Origin: Nocardiopsis listeri NBRC 13360
GTDB lineage: Bacteria > Actinomycetota > Actinomycetes > Streptosporangiales > Streptosporangiaceae
Length of the DNA: 64,000 nucleotides
Direction: 5' to 3'
NCBI RefSeq assembly: GCF_001570765.1
Contig: NZ_BCSH01000043.1
Span: 1 to 64,000, forward strand
A program made the position numbers and the translations under genes. Of the stretch, positions 1-8,497 are shown piece by piece. Position 1 is the first letter of the stretch, and every line of letters begins with the position of its first letter. The notes beneath the pieces are model-generated. The model did no database searches, was not told the origin of the DNA, and saw nothing but the letters and a program-made list of their open reading frames with translations.

Positions 1-170
1 CCGGTAGGTCGGGCGACCGTCGTGGGCAATAGTGCCGGCGGCGCCGGTAACGCCCAGAGGTGCTACTTCAAGGTGTGGACACGCCGATACCCCCACCCCG
101 CCCAACAATCCCAAGAACCAGAGACCCCGGCCACCCGCCTCCAGCCACCTCCACCCCTGGAATCACTCAT

Positions 171-1199
171 CTAGATGTGGCGGCGAACCCGTTCGGCGGC
201 GGTGGTGTCACCGATCCGCTCGTAGAGTCGTTCCGCCTGCACGAGATGCCCGCGCCAGTCGTCCTCCCGGTTCAGCTGCCCCAGACCCGCCAGGAGCTCG
301 CACACCCGAGCGAACGGCGATACCTGGTCGTACTTCTCGAAGTCCTCGCGCGCCTCGTACAACTCCTCACGGGCCTCGGCGAAACGGCGCGCGGCGATGA
401 ACGCCCGGCCACGTTCCGATCGGACCTTGGCCGCGTTCACCTCGTCCGCTACGGTGCCCTCACCCGTACCGTCGAAGACCGCCATGGCCACGTCCAAGCG
501 CTCCATGGCGTGCTCGAACCTGCCCGAGTTGAGCAGTGAGCGACCGACCAACAGTTCGAGGACGGCGATCCCATGCGGCCACTCCAACGCCTCCTTGAGT
601 GGCCGGACGCGTTCGAACAGGGCCAGCGCCTCATCGTCCCTGCGGTCCCGCTGGGCGACGATGCCCCGTCCCTCCAAGGCGAAGGCGCGTCCGCGGTCGT
701 CCCCATCGGCCTCGGCCAGTGTCAGGGCGGCCTCGAACTCCCGCTCGGCGCCGGTGAGTTCCCCGGTTTCGAGCAGCGTCAGTCCGAGCAGGTAGCGCGT
801 GCGGGCCTGCCAGACCGTGTCCTCCATGTCGCGAGCGGAGGCCAGCGCGGCGCGCAGCAGATCCACCAGTTCCGGTGCGCGTCCGGTTCCACGCAGGTGG
901 GCCTCCAACGACTCCGTGATCCGGCAGACCGTCAGATGGTTTCGGCTCTCCTTCGCCCCACGGGCGCAGGAGATCAGGGCTTCGGTGTTGGCGGCCATCC
1001 AGTTCCCGGCGTCCTTCGCGTCCGTGAAGACGGGAAGGTCGAGGTGGGTGGATTCGTCGGGCAGGGCCAGGTTCCATCGGCCGTGGACGAGGGCGGCGGC
1101 ACGGACCGCGGCCTCGGTGAGGTGGTCCGCGAACACGGATTCGAGTGCCTCCCGGTCCACGGTCGGCTCGGGGTCAAGGCTCATCGGGTCAGGTCTCAC
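171..1199 (-). CDS. TPR protein resembling the C-terminal half of a STAND (NB-ARC) ATPase
   Basis: 342 aa from a GTG start at 1199, chosen because a strong purine-rich site (AAGGGGGA) lies just upstream; an ATG at 1184 is the alternative. Residues from about 100 to the end form repeated helical pairs with alternating Ala/Leu/Arg typical of tetratricopeptide repeats (for example around LGLTLLETGELTGAEREFEA). The N-terminal 100 residues (WNLALPDESTHLD, then GNWMAANTEALIS) resemble the linker between NB-ARC and TPR in actinobacterial NLR-like ATPases. No P-loop is present. It could be a stand-alone TPR adaptor or a 5'-truncated STAND gene. No partner gene is adjacent, and function is unknown. 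Confidence 0.75.
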   Translation of the reverse strand: MRPDPMSLDPEPTVDREALESVFADHLTEAAVRAAALVHGRWNLALPDESTHLDLPVFTDAKDAGNWMAANTEALISCARGAKESRNHLTVCRITESLEAHLRGTGRAPELVDLLRAALASARDMEDTVWQARTRYLLGLTLLETGELTGAEREFEAALTLAEADGDDRGRAFALEGRGIVAQRDRRDDEALALFERVRPLKEALEWPHGIAVLELLVGRSLLNSGRFEHAMERLDVAMAVFDGTGEGTVADEVNAAKVRSERGRAFIAARRFAEAREELYEAREDFEKYDQVSPFARVCELLAGLGQLNREDDWRGHLVQAERLYERIGDTTAAERVRRHI

Positions 1200-1562
1200 C
1201 ACATCGTCCCCCTTCAATGGTGAGCGCAGAGCATGCGGGGTGCGTCGGACCACGGAAAACGCGGATCCGGTGAACTTCGGGGAGTGTTCATCGACAGTGG
1301 ACAGGCGGGAACGCCGCGCTCGGCGTGGGTGTCCCCCGCCGCACGCTTCCCTCCCTCGGTCCGAGGTGGGCCGGCTCCCTCTTTCCGGCCTGCGCCTCGG
1401 CGCTCGGTCCCAGAGAATCCATGATGGTGGAGGAGAAGGGGTTCCACCAGGGGATTACGGAATCCGTACCGGGCACCGCGATGACCATTCGTCGACCAAA
1501 GCCCGAACGACCTGTGGATTCGTCGATGGCGGCATCGGGGACGGCGTCCGCATCCGGCCACG
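1200..1562. other. Gene-free stretch between the TPR and glycosyltransferase genes
   Basis: About 360 bases upstream of the TPR gene and downstream of the glycosyltransferase gene. Open frames here have no recognisable protein character. It presumably carries the TPR gene promoter at its left end, but I see no convincing promoter, repeat or terminator. Confidence 0.4.
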
Positions 1563-2741
1563 TCAGGTGCGGGTCGCACCCTCGCCGAGAAGCCCTTCGA
1601 CGGCGTCGGCGGCGGTCCCGACGCCGCCCGCCTCGTCGATCCGATCACGCATCCACCGCAGGCGTTCTCGGACGTTCGGGTCGTGGGCGACCTCCTCCAC
1701 CGCCTTCCACAGGGAGTCGCCGTCGACCGTGTCCGGGTTCAGGGCGCGGCCGAGCCCGAGCTGTCGGATCCGATCGGCGTTGGCGCGCTGCTCGGCCATC
1801 TGGGGCAGGGCGACCAGGGGCACCTCGTTGACCAGTCCCTCCATCGTGCCGCCCATGCCGGCATGGGTGACGAATACGGTGGCGTGCCGCAGGATGGAGA
1901 GTTGGGGCACCTGGGCGTGGACCTCGACGTTGGGCGGCAGGTCGCCGAGTGCGTCGGGGTCCGATGCCCCGATCGACATGACCACGTGCCAGGGACGCCC
2001 TTGCGCGGCACGGGCGATCTCCCGGTAGAGCTCGGGGCGCTCGTTGTAGGCGGTGCCCAACGAGACCAACAGGACCGGGTCTTCGGTGGGCGGGGTCCAC
2101 TCCCGTTGGAAGGAGCGGTCGGTCAGGGTCGGGCCGACGAACAGGTGGGTGTCGGCGAAGGATTCGCCCTCGTACTGGAAGGCCTTGGGCAGGGTGACCA
2201 GGCGCAACGCCGCGTTGGTACCCGTCATGAAGGCGCCCCCGTCGGTGTACCCCTGGGAGCGCGCGTAGCGGATCATCCGGAACACGGTGAGCAGGAAGCG
2301 CGGGTTCAGCGGGTTGATCCTGGTGTGGTCGTGGTGCAGCGCCCAGTACTTGTTGCTCACCAGATTGGGCCAGTTCTCCACGGCCGGAACACCCCAGCGG
2401 TGGGCGAGCAGCCGCCCCCACCAGGCCAGCGTGGCGTCGTGCACGACCAGGTCGGGGGCCTGCCGGTCGATCTGGTCGGCGTGGACGACCTTGATCTCCG
2501 TCAGCAACGATCCCATGGCACGGATCAGCTCCGCGCCGTGCATCTGGGGTGACTCGCCCTGTCCCTTCCAGGTCGTGGGGGTGGGCACGTGCTCGGCGCC
2601 GGTCTCGGTGATCGGGTCGGCGAATGCCTCGGGGGCGGCGAAGGTGATCCTGTGTCCGCGCCGGACGAGCTCGGTGGCCAGACCGAGGAGGGGGTTGACG
2701 TGTCCGTGACCGTTGGGGGCGAAGAAGGCGATGTGGGCCAT
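1563..2741 (-). CDS. GT1 (macrolide/MGT-type) UDP-glycosyltransferase
   Basis: 392 aa, usual length for actinobacterial OleD/MGT-like enzymes that transfer a sugar from UDP-sugar to a small hydrophobic acceptor. The N-terminus (FFAPNGHGHVNPLLGLATEL) has the acceptor-side H-x-NP motif of this GT-B family. The C-terminal half has the donor-binding signature VFVTHAGMGGTMEGLV followed by PLVALPQMAEQRANADRI, equivalent to the plant PSPG box region. No signal peptide or membrane helix is seen, so the enzyme should be cytoplasmic. It is divergent from the oxidoreductase gene at 2839 with about 97 bp between starts. Self-resistance to a macrolide or detoxification are family roles; no substrate can be inferred here. 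Confidence 0.9.
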   Translation of the reverse strand: MAHIAFFAPNGHGHVNPLLGLATELVRRGHRITFAAPEAFADPITETGAEHVPTPTTWKGQGESPQMHGAELIRAMGSLLTEIKVVHADQIDRQAPDLVVHDATLAWWGRLLAHRWGVPAVENWPNLVSNKYWALHHDHTRINPLNPRFLLTVFRMIRYARSQGYTDGGAFMTGTNAALRLVTLPKAFQYEGESFADTHLFVGPTLTDRSFQREWTPPTEDPVLLVSLGTAYNERPELYREIARAAQGRPWHVVMSIGASDPDALGDLPPNVEVHAQVPQLSILRHATVFVTHAGMGGTMEGLVNEVPLVALPQMAEQRANADRIRQLGLGRALNPDTVDGDSLWKAVEEVAHDPNVRERLRWMRDRIDEAGGVGTAADAVEGLLGEGATRT

Positions 2742-2838
2742 TCGGCCAATTTACCCCGCTCCTTGTCGGGAGCCACTTGTTGGCAACACCGTGATGCGCC
2801 AGGGTTCTCAGGGTGGATTCCTGAACTGGGAGGGACGC

Positions 2839-3774
2839 ATGGGATTGCGATTCGGACTGCTGGGCACCGGTTACTGGGCCCGCGAGACACAGGGCGCGGC
2901 GTTGGCCGCGCACCCGGAGGCGGAGCTCGTCGGGGTGTGGGGGCGAGACCCCGCCAAAGCCGCCGACCTGGCCGAGCACCTGGGCGCCCGACCCTACGAC
3001 GACGTGGACGCGCTCATCACCGATGTCGACGCCGTCGCCATCGCCCTGCCGCCGAACGTCCAGGGGGACCTCGCGCTGCGAGCGGCCAGGGCCGGCCGCC
3101 ATCTGCTGCTGGACAAACCGGTGTCCCTACGACTGGACGTGGCCGACGCGCTGGTGAGCGAGGTCGAGTCACGCGGACTGGCCTCGGTCGTGTTCTTCAC
3201 CAACCGCTTCTCCGACAACGTTAACGAGTTCCTGCGCACCGCGACCACCGAAGGTGGTTGGCACGGCGCCCGGGCCACCCTGTTCGCCTCGATCTTCCAG
3301 CCGGGCAACCCTTACGGTGCCTCGCCCTGGCGTCGGGAGAAGGGCGGCCTGTGGGACGTGGGACCGCACCTGCTCTCGGTGGTGCTGCCCGTGCTCGGGC
3401 CGGTCGTGGAGGTCACCGCGTTGAACGGCCCCCGGGACAGCGTGCACCTGCTGACCCACCACCGGGACGGGGCCGTCGGATCCTTCTCGGTCACCCTGGA
3501 CGCGGCCCCTGAGGCCAAGGCGTTCGACATCGACCTCTATGGGGAACCCGGTTGGCGTCCGGTCCCCGGAGGTGACCGGAGTGCCGTTGAGGCCTTCGGA
3601 TCCGCGATCGACCGACTACTGACCCAGGCGGCCGGGGATCGGGGCGACCCGTGCGACCTGCGGTTCGGCCGCGACGTCGTGGCGGTGCTGGCCGCCGCCG
3701 AGGAGTCCGCACGCTCCGGTCGGACCGCACACGTGACCGAGGCCACCGGATCGGATCCGGTGACCTCGGACTGA
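2839..3774 (+). CDS. Gfo/Idh/MocA family oxidoreductase
   Basis: 311 aa. The start at 2839 is preceded by GGGAGGGACGC; a longer frame from 2713 would overlap the divergent gene and lacks family similarity. The N-terminal Rossmann motif FGLLGTGYWARE binds NAD(P). The pattern DKPVSLRLDVAD matches the conserved E/D-K-P segment of the family. Residues 130 onward form the alpha/beta substrate domain (WRREKGGLWDVGPHLLSVV, with the conserved D-x-G-x-H). Family members oxidise or reduce sugars, inositols and related polyols. No neighbouring sugar pathway is present, so the substrate is unknown. It may share its promoter region with the glycosyltransferase at 1563-2741. Confidence 0.88.
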   Translation: MGLRFGLLGTGYWARETQGAALAAHPEAELVGVWGRDPAKAADLAEHLGARPYDDVDALITDVDAVAIALPPNVQGDLALRAARAGRHLLLDKPVSLRLDVADALVSEVESRGLASVVFFTNRFSDNVNEFLRTATTEGGWHGARATLFASIFQPGNPYGASPWRREKGGLWDVGPHLLSVVLPVLGPVVEVTALNGPRDSVHLLTHHRDGAVGSFSVTLDAAPEAKAFDIDLYGEPGWRPVPGGDRSAVEAFGSAIDRLLTQAAGDRGDPCDLRFGRDVVAVLAAAEESARSGRTAHVTEATGSDPVTSD

Positions 3775-3807
3775 GAATCGCGGGTGAGCGCGGGTGAGCG
3801 CCACCGG

Positions 3808-4071
3808 TCAGGCGGTCTTGCCCGCGTTCTTCGTGTACATCCCGTCGGCGAGATAGACGATCCCCGCCGCCACCAGTACCTGAATGATCAGGACCAGGAG
3901 CCAGGCGGAGGTGAAGAAACTGGCGATCCACCCGCCCAGGAAGGCGGCCACGATGCCCAGGACCAAGGTCAGCCAGATGGGCAGGTGCTGTTTACCGGGA
4001 ACGATGAGCCGCCCCAGGGCACCGATGATGATGCCGACGATGAGTGCGCTGATGATGCCGGTGATCTCCAC
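3808..4071 (-). CDS. GlsB/YeaQ/YmgE-family small membrane protein
   Basis: 87 aa with a GTG start at 4071 set by GGAGG five bases upstream. Three hydrophobic helices are visible: ISALIVGIIIGALGRLIV, LTLVLGIVAAFLGGWIASFF and LLVLIIQVLVAAGIVYL. Glycine zippers in the first two are typical of the transglycosylase-associated/GlsB family. The C-terminus is short and basic. In other bacteria members are general-stress, membrane-embedded proteins of unclear biochemistry. The gene ends 33 bp from the convergent oxidoreductase gene, and its upstream side abuts a field of gene relics. Confidence 0.85.
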   Translation of the reverse strand: MEITGIISALIVGIIIGALGRLIVPGKQHLPIWLTLVLGIVAAFLGGWIASFFTSAWLLVLIIQVLVAAGIVYLADGMYTKNAGKTA

Positions 4072-4194
4072 AAGACCTCCCACAGTTGGACGCACCCCCG
4101 TCGTTCCCGAACACACCGGAAGAACACTGATTCTTCCTCCCTGATTCGAACCCTTTGCCGCTTTTTGGACACTCCTCTTCACTTTTCCTTCTCC

Positions 4195-4388
4195 CGGGGA
4201 GCACAGCCCGCACCCGCCCGATCCCCTCTCCCCCGTTACGTGCCGTCCGTTGACCTCCACCGTGGCCGTCAGCGTGTTCGCCGTGCGGCTCGATTCCACC
4301 CGGACCCGCCGTGCCGACGAGTGCCGTAGCACGTTGCCCAGGGCCTCCTGGAAGATCCGGTACACGTCCACTCCCACCCGCGCCCATG
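4195..4388 (-). pseudogene. Relic of a NarL-type histidine kinase (HATPase region)
   Basis: On the minus strand a translated stretch reads VDVYRIFQEALGNVLRHSSA followed by RRVRVESS and TLTATVEVNG. This matches the N-box of HATPase_c domains in NarL-family sensor kinases (Y-R-I-x-Q-E-A-L-x-N-x-L-R-H). A further stretch, SGGCGLCSPGEG, looks like an eroded G-G-x-G-L-x-x-M-x-E-R box. There is no dimerisation histidine region or sensor domain upstream and no start codon in place. It lies back to back with the DUF418 relic, mirroring the intact pair at 47-50 kb. Confidence 0.6.
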
Positions 4389-4435
4389 CGCCCATGCACA
4401 CGACCACACGGCCCTCCGAATCCGCTCGCACACCG

Positions 4436-4758
4436 CTCCGGGAGGGGCTGCAAACCCTGTTCCTCGACGGCAGGTTCTTCGCGATGCTCACCCCGCTGTT
4501 CGGCGTGGGCCTGGCCATCCAGTACAGGGCCCCACGGAGCGCGGTCGCCCTTGGCCGGGTCGCCGGCGTCGTCGTGCCCTCCTTCTGCTGATCGAGATGG
4601 TGGCCGCCTGGGCGGTGATCGGTCTGATTCTGGTGGCGAGTTCTCGCTGGTGGCTGTCGCGATTCTCGCGAGGCCCCATGGAGACCTTGCAGGTCCGGAT
4701 CCTCGTTCTGGGCACCGAGGGCAGACGCGCCTCCGGACCTTCCCCCGTCAAGGGGTGA
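4436..4758 (+). pseudogene. Relic of a DUF418/YeiB-type membrane protein
   Basis: Two fragments of one family lie next to each other in different frames. The first, ending at 4591, contains LFLDGRFFAMLTPLFGVGLA, like the N-terminal DUF418 signature (DGRFxALFxLLFGxGxA). The second, in the +1 frame from about 4585 to the stop at 4758, contains [20 protein letters not shown] followed by GPMETLQ, like the C-terminal signature RWWLSRFRRGPLEWLWR. About 300 residues of the usual middle are missing. The intact DUF418 gene at 47136-48326 ends with the similar ARWWLSRLRPGPLEWVWR. This is a deletion-scarred pseudogene. Confidence 0.65.
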
Positions 4759-4786
4759 GACCCGCTTCGACGGGGCCGCTCGCGAC

Positions 4787-4803
4787 TTCTGCCGTCCGCA
4801 TAA
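4787..4803 (+). promoter_or_regulatory. Candidate PopR box upstream of the PopR-like gene
   Basis: TTCTGCC, three bases, then CGCATAA. The left arm is exact and the right arm matches 5 of 7 positions of the published Streptomyces PopR palindrome TTCTGCC-N3-GGCAGAA. It lies about 80 bp before the start at 4883 and would fit autoregulation. A second inverted repeat (GTCGAGA at 4846-4852, TCTCGAC at 4862-4868) lies nearer the start. Confidence 0.4.
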
Positions 4804-4882
4804 GGCCACGGACACCTCTCCCCTTGGAGCGTTCGGCGGCGTAGTGTCGAGAAATCGGAGATCTCGACGGGGGAGGCATCAG

Positions 4883-5275
4883 ATGAGCGAGAGCGTCCTA
4901 CGCTCCCTGGAACAGGCGCGCAGGGGCCCGTCCGCCGCCGAGTCGACGAGCGAGCCGCTCATGCGCGACCTCATCGGTGATCTACTGCGTCGCACCCGTG
5001 TCGAACAGGGCCGAACCCTGCGCGAGGTCGCCGAGGACGCCCAGGTGTCACTCCCCTACCTGTCCGAGATCGAACGCGGGCGCAAGGAGGCCTCCTCCGA
5101 GCTCCTCGCCGCCGTGTACCGGTCACTGGGCCTGAGCATCACCGAGGTGCTCGGCGAGCTGTACCAGCGCACCACGCTGTTCCGCATGGAGCGGGCCGGT
5201 TCTCACCAGCCCCGTCTGGCCACGGCCCCCACCGCCCCGACCCAGCAGGCCCGCGTGCTCTCCCTCGCGGCCTGA
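4883..5275 (+). CDS. popR: PopR/ClgR-family XRE regulator of clp protease genes
   Basis: 130 aa; the ATG at 4883 follows GGGGGAGG. Residues about 28-92 are an XRE helix-turn-helix with the clp-regulator signature [20 protein letters not shown] followed by [14 protein letters not shown]. PopR and ClgR of Streptomyces activate clpP operons and are themselves degraded by ClpP through two C-terminal alanines; this protein ends LSLAA. PopR is preferred over ClgR because the two clpP genes 2 kb away lack tig and clpX (the layout of the second, PopR-controlled pair) and carry a PopR-box-like palindrome upstream. A perfect 14-bp terminator stem follows at 5341. Confidence 0.75.
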   Translation: MSESVLRSLEQARRGPSAAESTSEPLMRDLIGDLLRRTRVEQGRTLREVAEDAQVSLPYLSEIERGRKEASSELLAAVYRSLGLSITEVLGELYQRTTLFRMERAGSHQPRLATAPTAPTQQARVLSLAA

Positions 5276-5340
5276 CCTGCCGTATCCCCCCACACCAGAC
5301 GGCACCGCGTTTCAGCTCATCCCAAGGCGCGCGGCGCCCG

Positions 5341-5376
5341 GCGGTGGTTCCGGGGCGCTCTACCCGGAACCACCGC
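5341..5376 (+). terminator. Rho-independent-type terminator after popR
   Basis: A perfect 14-bp inverted repeat, GCGGTGGTTCCGGG and its complement, with an 8-base loop, 65 bases after the popR stop. There is no clear U-run, as is common in actinomycetes. Confidence 0.75.
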
Positions 5377-5444
5377 ACCCCCGCTTCACGTTCCGCTAAG
5401 ACTGTGGTCGTCACGTGTTCCGGGTGTAAGGGGACGGGAGAGAA

Positions 5445-6551
5445 ATGACGGGCGACCTCGAAACGCTCCACGCCGCGCTGGTGAAGCGTCTCGACACCGA
5501 TGAGACGATCCGTGCGGCGTTCGCCGTTCATCCCCGGCATCGCTTCATCCCCGACATGGTCTGGACCGACGCTCTCGGGCTACCGCTCCATCGGGCCTCT
5601 GATCCCGGCAGATGGGCGCGGCCGGTCTACGACTCCGACGCCGTCACCACCCAGGCCAACGACGGTGGTTCCGGTCCTCGCAACGAGCCCAGTTCATCGT
5701 CGTCCGCGCCCCAGGTCATGGCGGACATGATCGCGACCGCCAAGATCGACGAGGGCACGCGGGTGCTGGAAATCGGCACCGGAACCGGGTGGAACGCCGC
5801 GATCCTCTCGTCATTGGTAGGTGAGAAGGGGGCCGTCACCAGTGTGGAGATCGATCCGGGCGTGGCGGCCCTGGCCCGGGAACGTCTCAGCGGAACCGGT
5901 GTCACCGTCCGCACCGCCGACGTTCCTCCCACCCGGGAGGTATTCGACGCCGTCATCGCGACCTGCGCGACGACACGGATCCGGGAATCGTGGTCGGGTG
6001 CTCTGGCCGAAGGCGGCTCACTCGTGCTTCCGTGGAGCCCGAACCCCGCCGCGCACAGCACACCGATCGTCGCCCTGACCAAGGCCGATGGGCGATCGGC
6101 CGGTCCCTTCGTACGCGAAGCGGCCTTCATCCGCGACCGTGGTCAGCGCGCCGGTGATCTGCCGTTTCCCGGACCCGGTCGGCCGCCGACTCCGGCGGGC
6201 ACCCTCCCGGTCGGCTCGGTCGACCTGATCGGCTCGGGGATGATGACCCCGCTCCTGCTGATGATGCCCGGGGTGCGCCTGGGCACGGGGGTGCGTCCTT
6301 TCCAAGGTGGACATGGGCGAATCGTGTGGATGGGGGCCGGGGAGTCGTGGGCGTACGTGTGGCCGGATGGTTCGGTCACCGGTGAGGGTGATCGTGCTCT
6401 GGGTTCGGAACTGGCCGACGCATACCGATGCCTGTCAGACGCGGGCCTGCCAGGACTGAGCGCCTTCTCGTTGGAGGTCGGCCCGGATCAAGGTTCGTAC
6501 AAGGTCGAGTGCGCCCTGTCGGGTCGGCACTGGAACCACCCCATCGACTGA
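5445..6551 (+). CDS. PCMT-like SAM-dependent methyltransferase with C-terminal extension
   Basis: 368 aa; the start follows GGGACGGGAGAGAA. The N-terminal 220 residues follow the protein-L-isoaspartate O-methyltransferase pattern: FAVHPRHRFIP, the Ser-rich substrate loop NEPSSSSSAPQVMADMI, then SAM motif I VLEIGTGTGWNAAILS and the acidic VEIDPG. About 140 further residues follow the Rossmann fold, longer than housekeeping PCMT (about 210 aa). Long PCMT-like enzymes of this kind are common in actinomycetes, some in peptide natural-product clusters, but no precursor peptide or lanthionine enzyme is seen here. It is a single-gene unit; the substrate could be an isoaspartyl protein or a peptide. 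Confidence 0.82.
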   Translation: MTGDLETLHAALVKRLDTDETIRAAFAVHPRHRFIPDMVWTDALGLPLHRASDPGRWARPVYDSDAVTTQANDGGSGPRNEPSSSSSAPQVMADMIATAKIDEGTRVLEIGTGTGWNAAILSSLVGEKGAVTSVEIDPGVAALARERLSGTGVTVRTADVPPTREVFDAVIATCATTRIRESWSGALAEGGSLVLPWSPNPAAHSTPIVALTKADGRSAGPFVREAAFIRDRGQRAGDLPFPGPGRPPTPAGTLPVGSVDLIGSGMMTPLLLMMPGVRLGTGVRPFQGGHGRIVWMGAGESWAYVWPDGSVTGEGDRALGSELADAYRCLSDAGLPGLSAFSLEVGPDQGSYKVECALSGRHWNHPID

Positions 6552-6773
6552 TCGTCGCTTGCCACCCGGAGTTGTCCACAGGCTGTGGAAACCAGAGGTG
6601 ACAAGCCCTACTCCGGTGACGCATCGTTGCTGTATCGGGGGAGCTCGATCTTCGCCGGCATCGTGCTGCCCACCTTTCGGTCAGCACGCGGTCACTACGG
6701 AAAAGCTTGCTGAACTTCGCCGCTTGGCGTGTACGGAGTAAACTCGTCAGTGGATGAGTACTCAGGTACTACA

Positions 6774-6809
6774 GATGAGGCCCCGGGGAGGGATACCCGG
6801 GGCCTCATC
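6774..6809. terminator. Strong bidirectional hairpin downstream of the DUF397 gene
   Basis: A perfect 14-bp inverted repeat, GATGAGGCCCCGGG and its complement, with an 8-base loop, 11 bases past the DUF397 stop. The plus-strand flank is T-rich (TGGTTCTTTCT), so it could also stop transcription from the left. Confidence 0.75.
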
Positions 6810-6819
6810 TGGTTCTTTC

Positions 6820-7011
6820 TCAGCGCTGATGCTGAACCGTCGCAAGGAACGCTCCCCATTCGGAGCCGGGAAGAAGGAAGTGGCCCTGCTCAGGGTTCTG
6901 GGAGTCACGCACTGCGGCGGAGCCTCCCCCTGCATCGGCGTACTCGACGCAGTTGTTCGGGTTGCTGTAGCTCGACTTGCGGAAGCGAAGCTCGTCGGTG
7001 GATGGGTACAT
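6820..7011 (-). CDS. DUF397 domain protein
   Basis: 63 aa, full length for the family. It has the diagnostic pattern RKSSYSNPNNCVEYAD, then AAVRDSQNPEQGHFLLPGSE and WGAFLATV. DUF397 proteins are small actinomycete proteins normally encoded directly downstream of an XRE/DUF5753 regulator; such pairs (for example BldB/WhiJ-type systems) act in development and antibiotic regulation. Here the upstream partner is missing apart from a possible 20-codon tail, so the gene is an orphan. A strong hairpin terminator lies just downstream. Confidence 0.85.
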   Translation of the reverse strand: MYPSTDELRFRKSSYSNPNNCVEYADAGGGSAAVRDSQNPEQGHFLLPGSEWGAFLATVQHQR

Positions 7012-7020
7012 CGGGTGTTC

Positions 7021-7080
7021 CTAGCTGATCAGGGACCGCAAGTAGGCGGAGACGCCATCCGGGTCCACCGACACCGCACG
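7021..7080 (-). pseudogene. Possible C-terminal relic of the XRE/DUF5753 partner
   Basis: The minus strand just upstream of the DUF397 start reads RAVSVDPDGVSAYLRSLIS and then stops, 9 bases before the DUF397 ATG. The position and the A-x-x-D-P-x-x-x-x-x-x-L-R-x-L pattern fit the last helix of an XRE/DUF5753 regulator. Nothing recognisable continues upstream before the clpP gene. The match is short and could be coincidental. Confidence 0.35.
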
Positions 7081-7156
7081 TAGGACACCCACGACCCCCG
7101 CGCGCCCGGGCCCTCCACCGACCCGCCCCGAGCACGCGGGACCCACCGACCTCGAA

Positions 7157-7768
7157 TCAAACCGCGAGAGGTGCGAGCTCCCTCGTCGTGATCACGTTGT
7201 CCACCAGCCCGTACTCCTTCGCCTGCTCGGCGGTGAAGATCTTGTCCCGGTCGGTGTCGGCCCGGAGCCGCTCCTGGGTCTGGCCGGTGTGCCGGGACAG
7301 GATGTCCTCCACCTGCGCCCGAACACGCAGGATCTCCGTCGCCTGGATCTCCAGGTCGGCCGCCTGCCCCTGCCCCTCCGTGGAGGGCTGGTGCAGCAGT
7401 ACCCGAGAGTGTTCCAGCGCGGAGCGCTTACCGGCCGTCCCCGCCGCCAGGAGCACCGCCGCGGCGGAGGCCGCCTGGCCCATGCACACGGTCGCCACGT
7501 CCGCCTTGACGAACCGCATCGTGTCGTAGATGGCGGTCAGCGCGGTGTTCGAGCCCCCGGGCGAGTTGATGTACAGCTGGATGTCGGTCTCGTGGCTCTC
7601 GTAGTCCAGGTGCAACATCTGAGCCATGATCACGTTGGCGACGTCGTCGTCGATGGGCGTGCCCAGGAAGATGATCCGTTCGGACAGCAACCTGCTGAAC
7701 ACGTCGAACGAGCGTTCCCCGTTCGGGGTGCGTTCGACCACCATCGGCACCGTGTAGCGCCCGCTCAT
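7157..7768 (-). CDS. clpP: ATP-dependent Clp protease proteolytic subunit (second of pair)
   Basis: 203 aa. ClpP is the serine peptidase ring that degrades proteins unfolded by ClpX or ClpC. The nucleophile Ser lies in [15 protein letters not shown], the catalytic His in [11 protein letters not shown] and the Asp in [16 protein letters not shown]; the oligomerisation segment [10 protein letters not shown] is intact. The ATG overlaps the stop of the upstream clpP by 4 bp (ATGA), so the two are translationally coupled and probably form a mixed tetradecamer, as Streptomyces ClpP pairs do. There is no tig or clpX nearby, which points to the accessory clpP3-clpP4 type. Confidence 0.93.
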   Translation of the reverse strand: MSGRYTVPMVVERTPNGERSFDVFSRLLSERIIFLGTPIDDDVANVIMAQMLHLDYESHETDIQLYINSPGGSNTALTAIYDTMRFVKADVATVCMGQAASAAAVLLAAGTAGKRSALEHSRVLLHQPSTEGQGQAADLEIQATEILRVRAQVEDILSRHTGQTQERLRADTDRDKIFTAEQAKEYGLVDNVITTRELAPLAV

Positions 7769-8424
7769 CGCTTTCCTCCCCTCGGGCCGGCGAACCCGGG
7801 CGTGGCACCGCCCAGACGCATGCCGCCCTCCATCTGGTCCACGGTCTCCACGACGTGGTCGACGAACCCGTACTCCCGTGCCTCCTCGGCGGTGAACCAG
7901 GCGTCCCGGTGCTGGTCCTTGGCGATGGTCTCCTCGCTCTTTCCCGTGTGTTGGGCGATGAGCCGCACCATGGTGCTCTTGGTGTGCGCGAGGTTCTCGG
8001 CCTGGATGGCGATGTCCGCGGCGGTCCCGCCCAGCCCACCGGAGGGCTGGTGCATCATGATCCGCGCGTGCGGCATGCTGTACCGCTTGCCCGGAGCCCC
8101 GGTGCAGGCCAGGAACTGCCCCATGCTGGCGGCGAACCCCATGACCAGTGTGGACACGTCGTTGGGCACGAAGTTCATGGTGTCGTAGATGGCCAGACCG
8201 GCACTGATCACTCCGCCGGGGCTGTTGATCGCCAGGGTGATGTCCCTGTGCGGGTCCTCGTCGGCCAGCAACAGGATCTGCGCGCACACACGGTTGGCGC
8301 TCTCCTCGTCGACCTGGGTCCCCAACAGCACGATCCGGCTGCGCAGCAGGCGCGCGGCCAACTGGTCGTCGAACCCACCACCGGGCGCGTACTCGGTGGC
8401 GAGTGTGGGTTGTGGTGTCCGCAT
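7765..8424 (-). CDS. clpP: ATP-dependent Clp protease proteolytic subunit (first of pair)
   Basis: 219 aa; the start at 8424 is preceded by GAGGAGGACCG. The catalytic Ser is in [12 protein letters not shown], His in [14 protein letters not shown] and Asp in [38 protein letters not shown] is the conserved strand/loop. A C-terminal Gly/Pro/Arg-rich tail extends past the fold. It is the first gene of a two-gene operon with the overlapping clpP at 7157-7768. The upstream region contains a PopR-box-like palindrome at 8513-8527, consistent with control by the PopR-like gene at 4883. Confidence 0.93.
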   Translation of the reverse strand: MRTPQPTLATEYAPGGGFDDQLAARLLRSRIVLLGTQVDEESANRVCAQILLLADEDPHRDITLAINSPGGVISAGLAIYDTMNFVPNDVSTLVMGFAASMGQFLACTGAPGKRYSMPHARIMMHQPSGGLGGTAADIAIQAENLAHTKSTMVRLIAQHTGKSEETIAKDQHRDAWFTAEEAREYGFVDHVVETVDQMEGGMRLGGATPGFAGPRGGKR

Positions 8425-8497
8425 CGGTCCTCCTCATCACCGGTGTTCGTACCGGTGACCCCAGCCTGCGCCGGGCGGGACCTCGACCGCCACGATT

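Noticed and set aside
4883-5275. Naming the regulator ClgR
   Set aside because: It shares the family signature, but the neighbouring clpX-less clpP pair and the PopR-type box in front of it fit PopR better; ClgR remains the alternative.
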